A DNA stretch of 14,641 nucleotides from JBBDIO01 sp040880365 (GCA_040880365.1 JBBDIO010000226.1:1-14641); one strand, 5' to 3'; numbered from the stretch's first letter, positions 1 through 6,337 are shown. A program made the numbers and translations. Notes: generated by a model from the letters alone, not told the origin.

Positions 1-39
1 ACAGTGGGCGCCGGTGTTATCACCGAAATCCTGGCGTAG
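1..39 (+). CDS. tuf: Elongation factor Tu, C-terminal end (partial)
   Basis: Only the last 12 codons and the TAG stop are present. They read TVGAGVITEILA, which matches the usual C-terminus of EF-Tu (TVGAGVV-[TS]-x-I-x-), the strand of domain III that ends the protein. EF-Tu delivers aminoacyl-tRNA to the ribosome as a GTP complex. Its position directly upstream of rpsJ is the standard str–S10 junction, which supports the call despite the short length. Nothing can be said about the rest of the gene. Confidence 0.85.
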   Translation, partial: TVGAGVITEILA

Positions 40-44
40 TTGAA

Positions 45-113
45 AAGGATGAAGGCCGAAGGTTGAAGCGATGGGTCGGCAACGGCCCCCTTCATTCTTC
101 GGCCTTCGTCCTT
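45..113 (+). repeat. Long inverted repeat of GAAGGNN heptads between tuf and rpsJ
   Basis: Bases 45-68 can pair with 90-113. Of 24 positions, 21 are Watson-Crick, two are G-U and one is a T-T mismatch, around a 21-base loop that may itself close by 5 bp. The left arm is built of 7-base units (GAAGGCC, GAAGGTT, with GAAGGAT-like flanks). The right arm read on the other strand has the same heptad pattern. No T-tract follows, so it is not a classical intrinsic terminator. It fills almost the whole 98-base gap before the rpsJ ribosome binding site (GAGGGAG, 127-133). It could be a transcript-processing or attenuation hairpin, or a dispersed heptad-repeat element; the sequence alone does not decide. 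Confidence 0.85.
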
Positions 114-137
114 CAGCCTTTATGAAGAGGGAGTTAC

Positions 138-446
138 ATGGCGAAACAGCGAATTCGGATCAAGCTGAAAGCGTTTGATCACAGAGTATTGGATGCTTCG
201 GTGCGTCAGATTGTAGATGCTGCCGAGCAGACGGGCGCCCAGGTTGTTGGCCCGGTGCCGTTGCCCACCCGTATTGAAAAGTTCACGGTGATGCGTTCGA
301 CCTTTATTGACAAAGACAGCCGCGAACAATTTGAAATGCGCACCCACAAGCGTCTTATCGACGTGGTGGAACCGGGCAGCAAGACCATCGAGAATCTGAC
401 CCGGTTGAATTTGCCGGCGGGTGTGGATATCGAGATTAAGTTGTAG
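138..446 (+). CDS. rpsJ: 30S ribosomal protein S10 (uS10)
   Basis: S10 is a component of the 30S head and, in other bacteria, the NusE partner of NusB in antitermination. The 102-residue product has the family's usual length and begins MAKQRIRIKLKAFDHRVLD. Further S10 signatures follow: GPVPLPT near residue 40, and the RTHKRLIDV segment, which belongs to the long loop that reaches into the 30S head. The ATG lies 4 bases after GAGGGAG. It is the first gene of the S10 cluster, after tuf and a long hairpin. Nothing is abnormal in the protein. Confidence 0.98.
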   Translation: MAKQRIRIKLKAFDHRVLDASVRQIVDAAEQTGAQVVGPVPLPTRIEKFTVMRSTFIDKDSREQFEMRTHKRLIDVVEPGSKTIENLTRLNLPAGVDIEIKL

Positions 447-464
447 GCAACGCCGTACACGGGT

Positions 465-500
465 TGTGATGCGTTTGCCAGTTGTGTGATGCGTTTGCTA
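465..500 (+). repeat. 16-base tandem-spaced direct repeat
   Basis: TGTGATGCGTTTGCCA (465-480) recurs as TGTGATGCGTTTGCTA (485-500) with a 4-base spacer and one difference. It lies just after the rpsJ stop in a non-coding stretch. The second copy is also the left arm of the hairpin at 492-508. It could be a small duplication or a protein/RNA recognition repeat; there is no family to assign. Confidence 0.8.
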
Positions 501-599
501 GGCAAACGGCGCGGGCATTTTGTCTGAGTGTTTTGGCGAGCCGCGCAGATGTGAATTGAGCATTTTGATTGTCTGGGGCGTGTGCCAATGGATGGCACA
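492..599 (+). other. Structured rpsJ–rplC spacer with several hairpins
   Basis: The 225-base gap between rpsJ and rplC has no gene. Three perfect short inverted repeats are visible: CGTTTGC/GCAAACG (492-498/502-508, 3-base loop); GCGCGG/CCGCGC (509-514/541-546); and TGTGCCA/TGGCACA (581-587/593-599, 5-base loop). A weaker AACCA/TGGTT pair (601-605/623-627) follows. None has a T-tract. The three are consecutive and non-overlapping, so they could fold together in a leader before rplC. Single stems of this size can arise by chance. Confidence 0.5.
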
Positions 600-671
600 G
601 AACCAGGCACATGGGGATGATGTGGTTTAGGCGGCCTTGCGCTGTGTAACCGTCAGTCCCAGGAGGCGACA

Positions 672-1313
672 ATGAAGGGTATTATCGGGAAAAAGGTGGG
701 GATGACCCAGCTTTTCGATGACAACGGCACCGTAGTGCCGGTGACGGTCATCGAAGCCGGCCCGTGTTATGTGACACAGGTCAAGACGAAAGAGACGGAC
801 GGCTATGACGCCGTGCAATTGGGATATGAAGAAGTTCCCGAGCGCAAGCTGACCAAGGGGCAGAAGGGCCATCTGGAAAAGGCCGGCACGCCCCAGGTGC
901 GCCGTTTGCGCGAATTTCGCGCGCCGGGTCCGGTCGAGCTTGGGCTGGGTGATGTGGTCAAGGCGGATATTTTCGCCGATGGCGATTTTGTCGATGTGGT
1001 GGGGATTTCCAAAGGTAAAGGCTTTGCCGGTGTTGTGAAACGTCATCACTTTGCCGGTGGTCCGAAGACGCATGGGCAGTCTGATCGCCATCGTGCGCCA
1101 GGCTCCAGTGGCGCGGGTACGTCACCGGGCCATACCTTTCCGGGCCTGCGCGGGCCGGGCCAGATGGGCAATGAACGCGTAACCGTACAAAATCTGAAGA
1201 TCGCCTTGGTCGATGCAGATCGGAATCTGATTGCCGTTAAGGGGGCTATTCCCGGCCCACGCGGCGGCCTTGTCATCGTGAGCGCGGCTGTAAAGAAGTC
1301 TAAGAAGAAATAG
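672..1313 (+). CDS. rplC: 50S ribosomal protein L3 (uL3)
   Basis: L3 is one of the primary assembly proteins of the 50S subunit; its long extension reaches the peptidyl-transferase centre. The 213-residue product starts MKGIIGKKVGMTQLFDDNG, the family's hallmark. It carries KGFAGVVKRHHFAGG (residues 117-130), THGQSDRHRAPGS (133-145), and GQMGNERVTVQNL (163-175). Gln164 aligns with the glutamine that PrmB methylates in E. coli. A Lys-rich tail ends the protein. AGGAGG (661-666) sits 5 bases before the ATG. The preceding gap is unusually long and rich in inverted repeats. Confidence 0.98.
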   Translation: MKGIIGKKVGMTQLFDDNGTVVPVTVIEAGPCYVTQVKTKETDGYDAVQLGYEEVPERKLTKGQKGHLEKAGTPQVRRLREFRAPGPVELGLGDVVKADIFADGDFVDVVGISKGKGFAGVVKRHHFAGGPKTHGQSDRHRAPGSSGAGTSPGHTFPGLRGPGQMGNERVTVQNLKIALVDADRNLIAVKGAIPGPRGGLVIVSAAVKKSKKK

Positions 1314-1315
1314 AT

Positions 1316-1378
1316 ATTCTGCACAGCAACGTGCGTGTCACACGGTTCGACGCTTGCGGGTTGTAGGCCGGGCAGAAT
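1316..1378 (+). other. rplC–rplD spacer: possible branched hairpin
   Basis: The 138-base gap begins with ATTCTGC (1316-1322), which pairs perfectly with GCAGAAT (1372-1378). Nested inside are CAAC/GTTG (1327-1330/1361-1364) and CGTG-TCA-CACG (1334-1344), so a coherent fold is possible. Immediately downstream, AGTGGCGCAGG occurs twice (1391-1401 and 1406-1416). No T-tract follows. The stems are short, so this may be chance. Confidence 0.4.
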
Positions 1379-1451
1379 GACGCCAGGCAAAGTGGCGCAG
1401 GACAGAGTGGCGCAGGGCGATGCAGGGTGAACTGAAAAAGGAGTATGAAAC

Positions 1452-2147
1452 ATGCTTTTGCCAATTAAAAATATGGCCGGGAATCAGACAGGCGAGCTGG
1501 AAGTCAGTGATTTGGTCTTTGGATCCCCGGTGAATGTGACATTGATGCACCAGGCGTTGGTTCGCCAATTGTCGAATGCACGATTGGGTACGCACGCCAC
1601 CAAGACGCGCGGTGAAGTGGCCGGCGGTGGTCGCAAGCCGTGGAAGCAGAAGGGCACAGGTCGCGCCCGCCAGGGTTCGATTCGTGCGCCCCAGTGGGTC
1701 GGCGGTGGTACAGTGTTTGGGCCACGCCCGCGCAAATATGTAAAGGACATGCCCAAGAAGATGCATCGGGCAGCTTTGCGCAGTGCATTGAGTGTCAAGG
1801 CTGCGAGCAACCAGATTGTGGTGCTCGACAAGCTGGCGATGGATGCGCCGCAGACCAAAGCCGTGATTACTATGTTGCAGGCCCTGGGGGTCAATGATTC
1901 CCGGATTCTGCTGGTGATGGCCGAACCGAACAGCGCCGTGCAACTGAGCGCGCGCAATGTGGCATCTGTAAAGACTTTGCAGAGTGGTTATCTCAATGTG
2001 AAGGATTTGCTGGGCCATGATTGGGTGCTGGTGGCGCGTGAAGCGGTGCCCCTGATTGAAGAATGGTTAACTGGGGACGTGGCCGAAGGCGTGGCTGTGA
2101 TGGCGGAAGCCGCCCAGGAAACCGCCCAAGAAGCCGGGGAGGAATAA
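1452..2147 (+). CDS. rplD: 50S ribosomal protein L4 (uL4)
   Basis: L4 is an early-assembly 50S protein whose extended loop lines the exit tunnel. In E. coli it is also the autogenous repressor of the S10 operon. The loop signature is clear: KTRGEVAGGGRKPWKQKGTG (residues 51-70) followed by RARQGS and PQWVGGGTVFGPRPRKY (80-96). The globular C-terminal part includes LLVMAEPN and LLGHDWVLVA. The protein is 231 residues, longer than the usual 200-210, because of an acidic, Ala/Glu-rich tail after about residue 208. AAGGAG (1438-1443) precedes the ATG by 8 bases. Whether L4 regulates this operon cannot be read from the sequence. Confidence 0.98.
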   Translation: MLLPIKNMAGNQTGELEVSDLVFGSPVNVTLMHQALVRQLSNARLGTHATKTRGEVAGGGRKPWKQKGTGRARQGSIRAPQWVGGGTVFGPRPRKYVKDMPKKMHRAALRSALSVKAASNQIVVLDKLAMDAPQTKAVITMLQALGVNDSRILLVMAEPNSAVQLSARNVASVKTLQSGYLNVKDLLGHDWVLVAREAVPLIEEWLTGDVAEGVAVMAEAAQETAQEAGEE

Positions 2148-2149
2148 CG

Positions 2150-2440
2150 ATGCACATTTATGACATTTTGGTGCGTCCGGTTGTGACAGAAAAATCGGTT
2201 GTCGATGTAGATGACTTTAACAAATATACCTTTGAAGTGGATATGCGCGCCAACAAGCATTTGGTGAAGGCAGCCGTGGAAAAGGCTTTTGATGTGCAGG
2301 TAGAAAATGTGCACATCATGGTTATGCCATCGAAGACGGCGAAGCGCGGGCGGCGGGTGGTTATTCGCAAACCGCGTTGGAAAAAGGCGATTGTGGAACT
2401 GGCGTCGGGCAACAGTATTCAGTTGTTTGAGGGCGTCTAG
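2150..2440 (+). CDS. rplW: 50S ribosomal protein L23 (uL23)
   Basis: L23 sits beside the exit tunnel and docks trigger factor and SRP. The 96-residue product begins MHIYDILVRPVVTEKS and contains NKYTFEVDMRANKHLVKAAVE, with the conserved TEK and basic RRVVIRKPRWKKAIVEL segments. The frame is open upstream, but this ATG is chosen because it gives family length and lies 7 bases after GGGGAGG (2136-2142), inside the end of rplD. Only two bases separate it from the rplD stop, so translation of the two is probably coupled. In E. coli, Glu18 of L23 contacts trigger factor; the TEK glutamate here lies at nearly the same place. Confidence 0.97.
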   Translation: MHIYDILVRPVVTEKSVVDVDDFNKYTFEVDMRANKHLVKAAVEKAFDVQVENVHIMVMPSKTAKRGRRVVIRKPRWKKAIVELASGNSIQLFEGV

Positions 2441-2526
2441 AATGTGTGACACCGGGCGGGCGGCGGCTTTGCCACAAGGCGAGCGGGCGCACACTCGGCA
2501 GCACACTTTTTGGAAAGGTTTGCATC

Positions 2527-3363
2527 ATGGCTATTAAAGTTTATCGTCCAACCTCGCCCGGACGCCGCGGCATGACGTCTTCGTCGTTCGACGAGATTAC
2601 CAAGACGAAGCCGGAACGTTCGTTGTTGGAGCCGCTGCGCAAGCGCGGTGGGCGCAACTCGCGGGGTGTTGTAACTGTTCGACATCGTGGTGGTGGACAC
2701 AAGCGCCGCTATCGCATTATTGACTTTCGGCGTGACAAGGTTGGCGTCGCCGCCAAAGTGACGGCGATTGAGTACGATCCGAACCGCAGTGCCCGCATTG
2801 CGCTGGTAACCTATCAGGACGGCGAAAAGCGCTATATTCTGGCGCCGGCCGGTCTGGGTGTAGGTGACCCGATCATGTCGGGGCCTGGTGCGGAAATCCG
2901 CCCTGGCAATGCGTTGCCGATTCGGGCGATTCCGTTGGGTACGGTTGTGCACAACATTGAGCTGTATCCTGGGCGCGGGGGGCAATTGGCGCGCAGCGCC
3001 GGCAATTCTGCCCAGGTGCTGGCCAAAGAAGGCACAATGGCGCAGGTGCGGTTGCCCAGTGGCGAAGTGCGCTATATCGACATGAATTGTTTGGCGACGG
3101 TGGGCCAGGTTTCGAATTCGGACCATGCCAACCAGACCGTAGGCAAGGCCGGGCGCAAACGCTGGTTGGGGCGTCGGCCCGAAGTACGTGGGATTGCCAT
3201 GGACCCCTCTTCACATCCGCATGGCGGTGGTGAAGGGCGTTCGCCCATCGGTATGCCCGGTCCCAAGACGCCTTGGGGCAAGCCAGCTCTGGGCAAGAAG
3301 ACGCGTCGGAACAAAAGCACGAATAAGTTCATTGTACGTCGTCGCGGCGGCGGACGGAAGTAG
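2527..3363 (+). CDS. rplB: 50S ribosomal protein L2 (uL2)
   Basis: L2 is essential for subunit association and for peptidyl-transferase function. The 278-residue product starts MAIKVYRPTSPGRRGMT and has the RNA-binding core GRNSRGVVTVRHRGGGHKRRYR (split around residues 42-63), then PIRAIPLGTVVHNIEL and GRGGQLARSAG. His230 in SSHPHGGGEGRSPIG corresponds to the functionally important His229 of E. coli. The residues just before it are unusual: DPSSH instead of the common NPVDH. The open frame extends further upstream, but the ATG follows GGAAAGG (2512-2518) and matches the family start. An 86-base spacer separates it from rplW. Confidence 0.97.
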   Translation: MAIKVYRPTSPGRRGMTSSSFDEITKTKPERSLLEPLRKRGGRNSRGVVTVRHRGGGHKRRYRIIDFRRDKVGVAAKVTAIEYDPNRSARIALVTYQDGEKRYILAPAGLGVGDPIMSGPGAEIRPGNALPIRAIPLGTVVHNIELYPGRGGQLARSAGNSAQVLAKEGTMAQVRLPSGEVRYIDMNCLATVGQVSNSDHANQTVGKAGRKRWLGRRPEVRGIAMDPSSHPHGGGEGRSPIGMPGPKTPWGKPALGKKTRRNKSTNKFIVRRRGGGRK

Positions 3364-3389
3364 AGCGGTAGAAAGGCAGGAAGTAGCAG

Positions 3390-3671
3390 ATGTCACGTTC
3401 ATTGAAAAAAGGCCCTTTCGTTGCGCCGAAACTCTTGAAAAAGGTCGAGGAGATGAATCGCAAGGGCGAACGCAAGGTGATCAAGACCTGGTCGCGCGCA
3501 TCGACGATCTTTCCTCAATTTGTGGGCCACACGCTGGCTGTACACGATGGACGGCGCCATGTGCCGGTCTATGTGACCGAAAATATGGTAGGCCACAAGT
3601 TGGGCGAGTTCGCGCCGACACGTCTCTTTCGGGGGCATGTGCGCTCCGAGCGATCGACGCGGGCACGCTAG
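3390..3671 (+). CDS. rpsS: 30S ribosomal protein S19 (uS19)
   Basis: S19 lies in the 30S head, contacts S13 and bridges toward the A-site finger. The 93-residue product begins MSRSLKKGPFVAPKLLKK. It contains the family core TWSRASTIFPQFVGHTLAVH and ends in GEFAPTRLFRGHVR, as usual; a short basic tail follows. AGGAAG (3378-3383) is 6 bases before the ATG. It follows rplB by 26 bases, in the standard order. No anomaly. Confidence 0.98.
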   Translation: MSRSLKKGPFVAPKLLKKVEEMNRKGERKVIKTWSRASTIFPQFVGHTLAVHDGRRHVPVYVTENMVGHKLGEFAPTRLFRGHVRSERSTRAR

Positions 3672-3690
3672 GATCAATCTCGCGCAGGGG

Positions 3691-3750
3691 GGCAAACGTG
3701 CTGCGGGTTGCTACGGGCGATTTCACGCCGGGCGGACGCTACGTTTTGCC
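3691..3750 (+). other. Hairpin in the rpsS–rplV spacer
   Basis: GGCAAACGT (3691-3699) pairs with ACGTTTTGCC (3741-3750) over 9 bp with a single bulged T. Inside, GGCG-ATTTCA-CGCC (3716-3729) forms a second small stem. The spacer is 110 bases with no gene, in a cluster where these genes are often nearly contiguous. No T-tract follows, so it is not an evident terminator. It may be a translation or processing element for rplV. Confidence 0.45.
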
Positions 3751-3781
3751 GCTTTGGGCTGGGTGATACGGAGAAGATACG

Positions 3782-4126
3782 ATGGATGTTCGGGCAATTA
3801 CGAAATATACAGGAATAAGCGCGCAAAAGGCGCGGTTGGTTGTAAACGAGATGCGCGGGCGAAGTGCGGAGGAAGCTCTGGTCTTGTTGCAGTACATGCC
3901 TCAGTCGGCGGCAAAAGTGGTGGCGAAGACGATTAAAAGCGCCCTTGCCAACGCGACCGAAAATTTCGGTCTGGAAGCCGAAGAGATGTACATCAGCATC
4001 ATCACAGCCGACGTGGCTCCTCACCGGCGCTGGCGACGATTTGGCGCACGCGGACGTTTCAAGCCGTGGATTCGACGGTCGTCGCACATCACAGTAGTTT
4101 TGTCTGAGCGTGACGCAGGCGAGTAG
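3782..4126 (+). CDS. rplV: 50S ribosomal protein L22 (uL22)
   Basis: L22 binds all six 23S domains, and its beta hairpin lines the exit-tunnel constriction. The 114-residue product has the KYTGISAQKARLVVNEMRG start, an ALANATENF segment, and the terminal SSHITVVLSERD. The tunnel hairpin (about residues 79-101) has the same length as in E. coli but a different tip, with Trp84, Phe87, Phe93 and Trp96 where other bacteria mostly have Met/Pro/Ala. GGAG (3770-3773) is 8 bases before the ATG. Seventeen bases separate its stop from the rpsC start. Confidence 0.97.
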   Translation: MDVRAITKYTGISAQKARLVVNEMRGRSAEEALVLLQYMPQSAAKVVAKTIKSALANATENFGLEAEEMYISIITADVAPHRRWRRFGARGRFKPWIRRSSHITVVLSERDAGE

Positions 4127-4130
4127 CAAC

Positions 4131-4137
4131 AAGGAGG
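4131..4137 (+). promoter_or_regulatory. Ribosome binding site that supports the TTG start of rpsC
   Basis: AAGGAGG lies between the rplV stop and the TTG at 4144, with a 6-base spacing. It is among the strongest Shine-Dalgarno matches in the window. No in-frame ATG or GTG gives the conserved MGRKVHP N-terminus, so the TTG is accepted as the start. Confidence 0.85.
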
Positions 4138-4143
4138 ATTGAC

Positions 4144-4812
4144 TTGGGACGTAAGGTACATCCGACAGGATTCCGGCTGGGGATCGTCAAAGATCACCGC
4201 AGCCGGTGGTACGCCGACGGCAAGGTCTATAGACAGCAACTCGACGAGGATCGCAAGATCCGCGCGATGGTGCGCACAGATCTGCCCAAGGCCGGCATCA
4301 GCACAATCGAGATTGAGCGTCAGCCGAACCAGGTGCATGTCATTATCGACACGGCCCGGCCCGGTGTGATTATTGGGCGCAAGGGCGCGAGTGTGAATAC
4401 ACTGCGCGCTTCGTTGCAGGATCTGACCGGCAAGAAGGTCAAGATCGATGTGCGTGAAATCGCACGCCCGGAATTGGACGCCCGCCTGGTGGCCGAAAGC
4501 ATCGCCGAGCAGTTGGAACGGCGCATCAGCTGGAAGCGCGCCATGAAGCAGGCTGTGCAGAAGACAACCCGCGCCGGTGGCAAAGGCATCATGATTACGG
4601 TGTCGGGGCGTTTGGGTGGCAGCGAAATGGGCCGCGTAGACTCGGTGCGTGAAGGTCAGATTCCGCGCCATACGCTGCGTGCCGATATTGATTATGGCAC
4701 CGCCGAGGCCACCACGACCTTTGGCATCATTGGCGTGAAGGTGTGGCTCTATCACGGCGAAGTGCTGCCGGGCGAAGAATATCACGCTCGTTTCAGCGTC
4801 GAATCGAACTAA
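4144..4812 (+). CDS. rpsC: 30S ribosomal protein S3 (uS3)
   Basis: S3 forms the mRNA entry channel with S4 and S5 and contributes to mRNA helicase activity. The 222-residue product begins (TTG) MGRKVHPTGFRLGIVKDHRS. The type II KH domain has VIIGRKGASV with the GRKG loop at 78-81. The C-terminal domain includes SGRLGGSEMGR and HTLRADIDYGTAEATTT. Lys131, Arg132 and Lys135 match the basic residues tied to helicase activity in E. coli S3 (Arg131, Arg132, Lys135). The segment VDSVREGQIPRHTL differs from the common EWYREGRVPLHTL. Length is normal. Confidence 0.98.
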   Translation: MGRKVHPTGFRLGIVKDHRSRWYADGKVYRQQLDEDRKIRAMVRTDLPKAGISTIEIERQPNQVHVIIDTARPGVIIGRKGASVNTLRASLQDLTGKKVKIDVREIARPELDARLVAESIAEQLERRISWKRAMKQAVQKTTRAGGKGIMITVSGRLGGSEMGRVDSVREGQIPRHTLRADIDYGTAEATTTFGIIGVKVWLYHGEVLPGEEYHARFSVESN

Positions 4813-4823
4813 TTTCCGGCGCA

Positions 4824-4855
4824 GGGTCGATTGGGGTTGCAACACTTGCAGACCC
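4824..4855 (+). other. Small inverted repeat in the rpsC–rplP spacer
   Basis: GGGTC (4824-4828) and GACCC (4851-4855) flank a TGCA-ACACT-TGCA motif. A 5-bp outer and 4-bp inner stem are possible. The 84-base spacer carries no gene and no T-tract. The stems are short and may be fortuitous. Confidence 0.3.
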
Positions 4856-4896
4856 GACAGACGCTGGCTTCCGGTGAGAGGGATGGAGAAAACACC

Positions 4897-5319
4897 ATGT
4901 TGATGCCCAAACGGGTAAAGTATCGAAAGCAAATGCGCGGACGTTTGCGCGGGTTGGCCCACCGGGGCAGCAGTGTCTCGTTTGGTCAATATGCGCTGCA
5001 ATCGCTGGAGCCTCAATATGTGACCAGCCGCCAGATCGAAGCGGCACGCCGTGCGGTTATGCGTTACATTCGCCGTGGCGGTAAACTGTGGATTCGGATT
5101 TTTCCGGATCGCCCGGTGACCCAGCGCGCGGCCGAAACCCGCATGGGTTCGGGTAAGGGCGCGGTCGACCATTGGGTGGCGCGCGTGAAACCAGGGCGCA
5201 TTGTCTTTGAGATTACCGGTGTGAGCGAAGACCAGGCTCGCGAGGCCTTTCGGCTTGCCGCCCACAAATTGCCCATGCGCACCCAGTTTGTTGCGCGTGA
5301 TGAACACGGCATGAATTGA
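4897..5319 (+). CDS. rplP: 50S ribosomal protein L16 (uL16)
   Basis: L16 is a late-assembly protein near the A- and P-site tRNA elbows. The 140-residue product begins MLMPKRVKYRKQMRGRLRG, the near-invariant family start. It contains GGKLWIRIFPDRPVTQ and RMGSGKGAVDHWVARVKPG; Arg82 lies in the loop equivalent to the E. coli Arg81 that is hydroxylated there. AFRLAAHKLPMRTQFV ends the fold. An upstream in-frame TTG exists, but the ATG gives the exact family start. Purine-rich GAGAGGGATGGAG precedes it. Confidence 0.98.
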   Translation: MLMPKRVKYRKQMRGRLRGLAHRGSSVSFGQYALQSLEPQYVTSRQIEAARRAVMRYIRRGGKLWIRIFPDRPVTQRAAETRMGSGKGAVDHWVARVKPGRIVFEITGVSEDQAREAFRLAAHKLPMRTQFVARDEHGMN

Positions 5320-5323
5320 GCCA

Positions 5324-5405
5324 GGTTGCATGGGGCGCGGCCGAGACACCGGGAAGCGGTAAACTACTGCTAGGATACGCTCGGCCTGTGGCTGTGTGCA
5401 AAACC
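5324..5405 (+). promoter_or_regulatory. Candidate structured leader before rpmC
   Basis: Nested inverted repeats stack into one long arm. GGTT (5324-5327) pairs with AACC (5402-5405) and GCA (5328-5330) with TGC (5397-5399) across a 2-base bulge. GGCCGAG (5339-5345) pairs perfectly with CTCGGCC (5380-5386). AGCGGT (5355-5360) pairs with ACTGCT (5366-5371) with one G-U and a 5-base loop. The structure fills most of the 109-base rplP–rpmC gap and ends just before the rpmC ribosome binding site. No T-tract follows. It could be an r-protein leader or processing site; no known class is recognised. Confidence 0.5.
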
Positions 5406-5428
5406 GGGTCAATAGGGAGAAATTGAAA

Positions 5429-5632
5429 ATGGAAGCAAAAGATGTTCGCGCGCTGACAGACGCAGAATTGGTCAATCAACTGGATGACTTACACCAGGAG
5501 ATGTTTAATCTGCGCTTTCAGAAGGCGACAGGCAAGCTCACGAATACGGCACGCGTGCGGGAAGTGAAGCGTACGGTCGCCCGCATCAAGACCATTCAGC
5601 GCGAGCGCGAGTTAGCGGCGGCTGCCGAATAG
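5429..5632 (+). CDS. rpmC: 50S ribosomal protein L29 (uL29)
   Basis: L29 is a small helical-hairpin protein beside L23 at the exit tunnel. The 67-residue product reads MEAKDVRALTDAELVNQLDD, then LHQEMFNLRFQKATGKLTNT, then VREVKRTVARIKTIQRERE. The LRFQ and ARI-T motifs are typical of the two-helix coiled coil. The ATG is chosen because AGGGAG (5414-5419) lies 9 bases upstream and the protein then has family length; an earlier in-frame GTG would add 11 residues with no similarity. Confidence 0.97.
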   Translation: MEAKDVRALTDAELVNQLDDLHQEMFNLRFQKATGKLTNTARVREVKRTVARIKTIQRERELAAAAE

Positions 5633-5661
5633 GCGCCGAATCAGAACCAGGAGTTTGACAT

Positions 5662-5919
5662 ATGCGCGAGCAACGCAGAACGCTGGTGGGACAGGTGACC
5701 AGCGACAAGATGGACAAGACGGTGGTGGTGACTGTGCAACGGGTGACCCGCCACCAGCTCTATGGAAAAGTTTTGAAAGTGAACAAGAAGTACAAGGTTC
5801 ATGACGAAAACAATGAAGCTCAGGTTGGCGATCTCGTGCGCATTTGCGAGTGTCGCCCGCTGAGCAAGGAGAAGAAGTTCTTCGTCCAGGAAATTCTGGA
5901 ACGATCTGAACTGGTCTAG
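5662..5919 (+). CDS. rpsQ: 30S ribosomal protein S17 (uS17)
   Basis: S17 is a primary 16S-binding OB-fold protein of the 30S body. The 85-residue product has RRTLVGQVTSDKMDKTVVVT at the start, the YGKVLKVNKKYKVHDENN core, and VGDLVRICECRPLSKEKKF. All are family hallmarks, and the length is usual. AGGAG (5650-5654) lies 7 bases before the ATG. It follows rpmC by 29 bases and precedes rplN by 17. Confidence 0.98.
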   Translation: MREQRRTLVGQVTSDKMDKTVVVTVQRVTRHQLYGKVLKVNKKYKVHDENNEAQVGDLVRICECRPLSKEKKFFVQEILERSELV

Positions 5920-5936
5920 GGCGAGGGTGGAAGAAG

Positions 5937-6305
5937 ATGATTCAACAAGAAAGCCGGCTCAAAGTAGCCGACAACTCTGGGGCTAAAGAGCTTCTCACCA
6001 TCCGTGTGCGCGGGGGCAGTAGGCGTCGCTATGCTGCGGTGGGCGATGAAATTGTCGCCACCGTCAAATCGGCCAGCCCGACCGGCAGTGTGAAGAAGGG
6101 CGAAGTGGTGCGTGCGGTGATTGTGCGCACACGTCGTACTCTGCGCCGTACCGATGGCAGCTATATCCGTTTTGATGAGAATGCTGCGGTCATTGTAGAC
6201 GACAATCGCAACCCGCGGGGCACACGCATTTTTGGCCCGGTGGCGCGCGAGCTGCGCGACCGAGGTTATATGCGTATCGTCTCGTTGGCACCCGAAGTAC
6301 TCTAG
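5937..6305 (+). CDS. rplN: 50S ribosomal protein L14 (uL14)
   Basis: L14 lies at the subunit interface, forms bridges to the 30S and is the docking site of the RsfS silencing factor. The 122-residue product has exactly the canonical length. It starts MIQQESRLKVADNSGAKELL, contains KKGEVVRAVIVRT, and has RFDENAAVIVDDNRNPRGTR and IFGPVARELRD near its end. A purine-rich GGTGGAAGAAG precedes the ATG. No anomaly. Confidence 0.98.
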   Translation: MIQQESRLKVADNSGAKELLTIRVRGGSRRRYAAVGDEIVATVKSASPTGSVKKGEVVRAVIVRTRRTLRRTDGSYIRFDENAAVIVDDNRNPRGTRIFGPVARELRDRGYMRIVSLAPEVL

Positions 6306-6312
6306 GCATACG

Positions 6313-6337
6313 CTAATTGCGTTTCCAGCGCATTTAG
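6313..6337 (+). promoter_or_regulatory. Hairpin overlapping the rplX ribosome binding site
   Basis: CTAATTGCG (6313-6321) pairs with CGCATTTAG (6329-6337) in 8 of 9 positions around a 7-base loop. The 3' arm ends in AG, the first two bases of the AGGAG Shine-Dalgarno (6336-6340) of rplX. Folding could therefore reduce access to that site. The hairpin occupies most of the 42-base rplN–rplX spacer. Regulation is inference. Confidence 0.5.

Noticed and set aside
45..113. Intrinsic terminator for tuf
   Set aside because: The stem is strong, but no T-tract follows the right arm; kept as an inverted repeat.
465..500. CRISPR-like repeat
   Set aside because: Only two copies of 16 bases with a 4-base spacer; no array and no cas genes.
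447..671. A small gene in the rpsJ–rplC gap
   Set aside because: No + strand frame with a start, ribosome binding site and recognisable product; minus-strand frames are shadows.
2063..2149. Upstream extension of rplW into rplD
   Set aside because: It would add 29 unconserved residues; the ATG at 2150 has a good ribosome binding site and the family start.
4021..5475. Long open frame on the minus strand (484 codons) opposite rpsC and rplP
   Set aside because: It covers confidently assigned r-protein genes, shows no family motif, and is expected from third-position GC bias in the sense genes.
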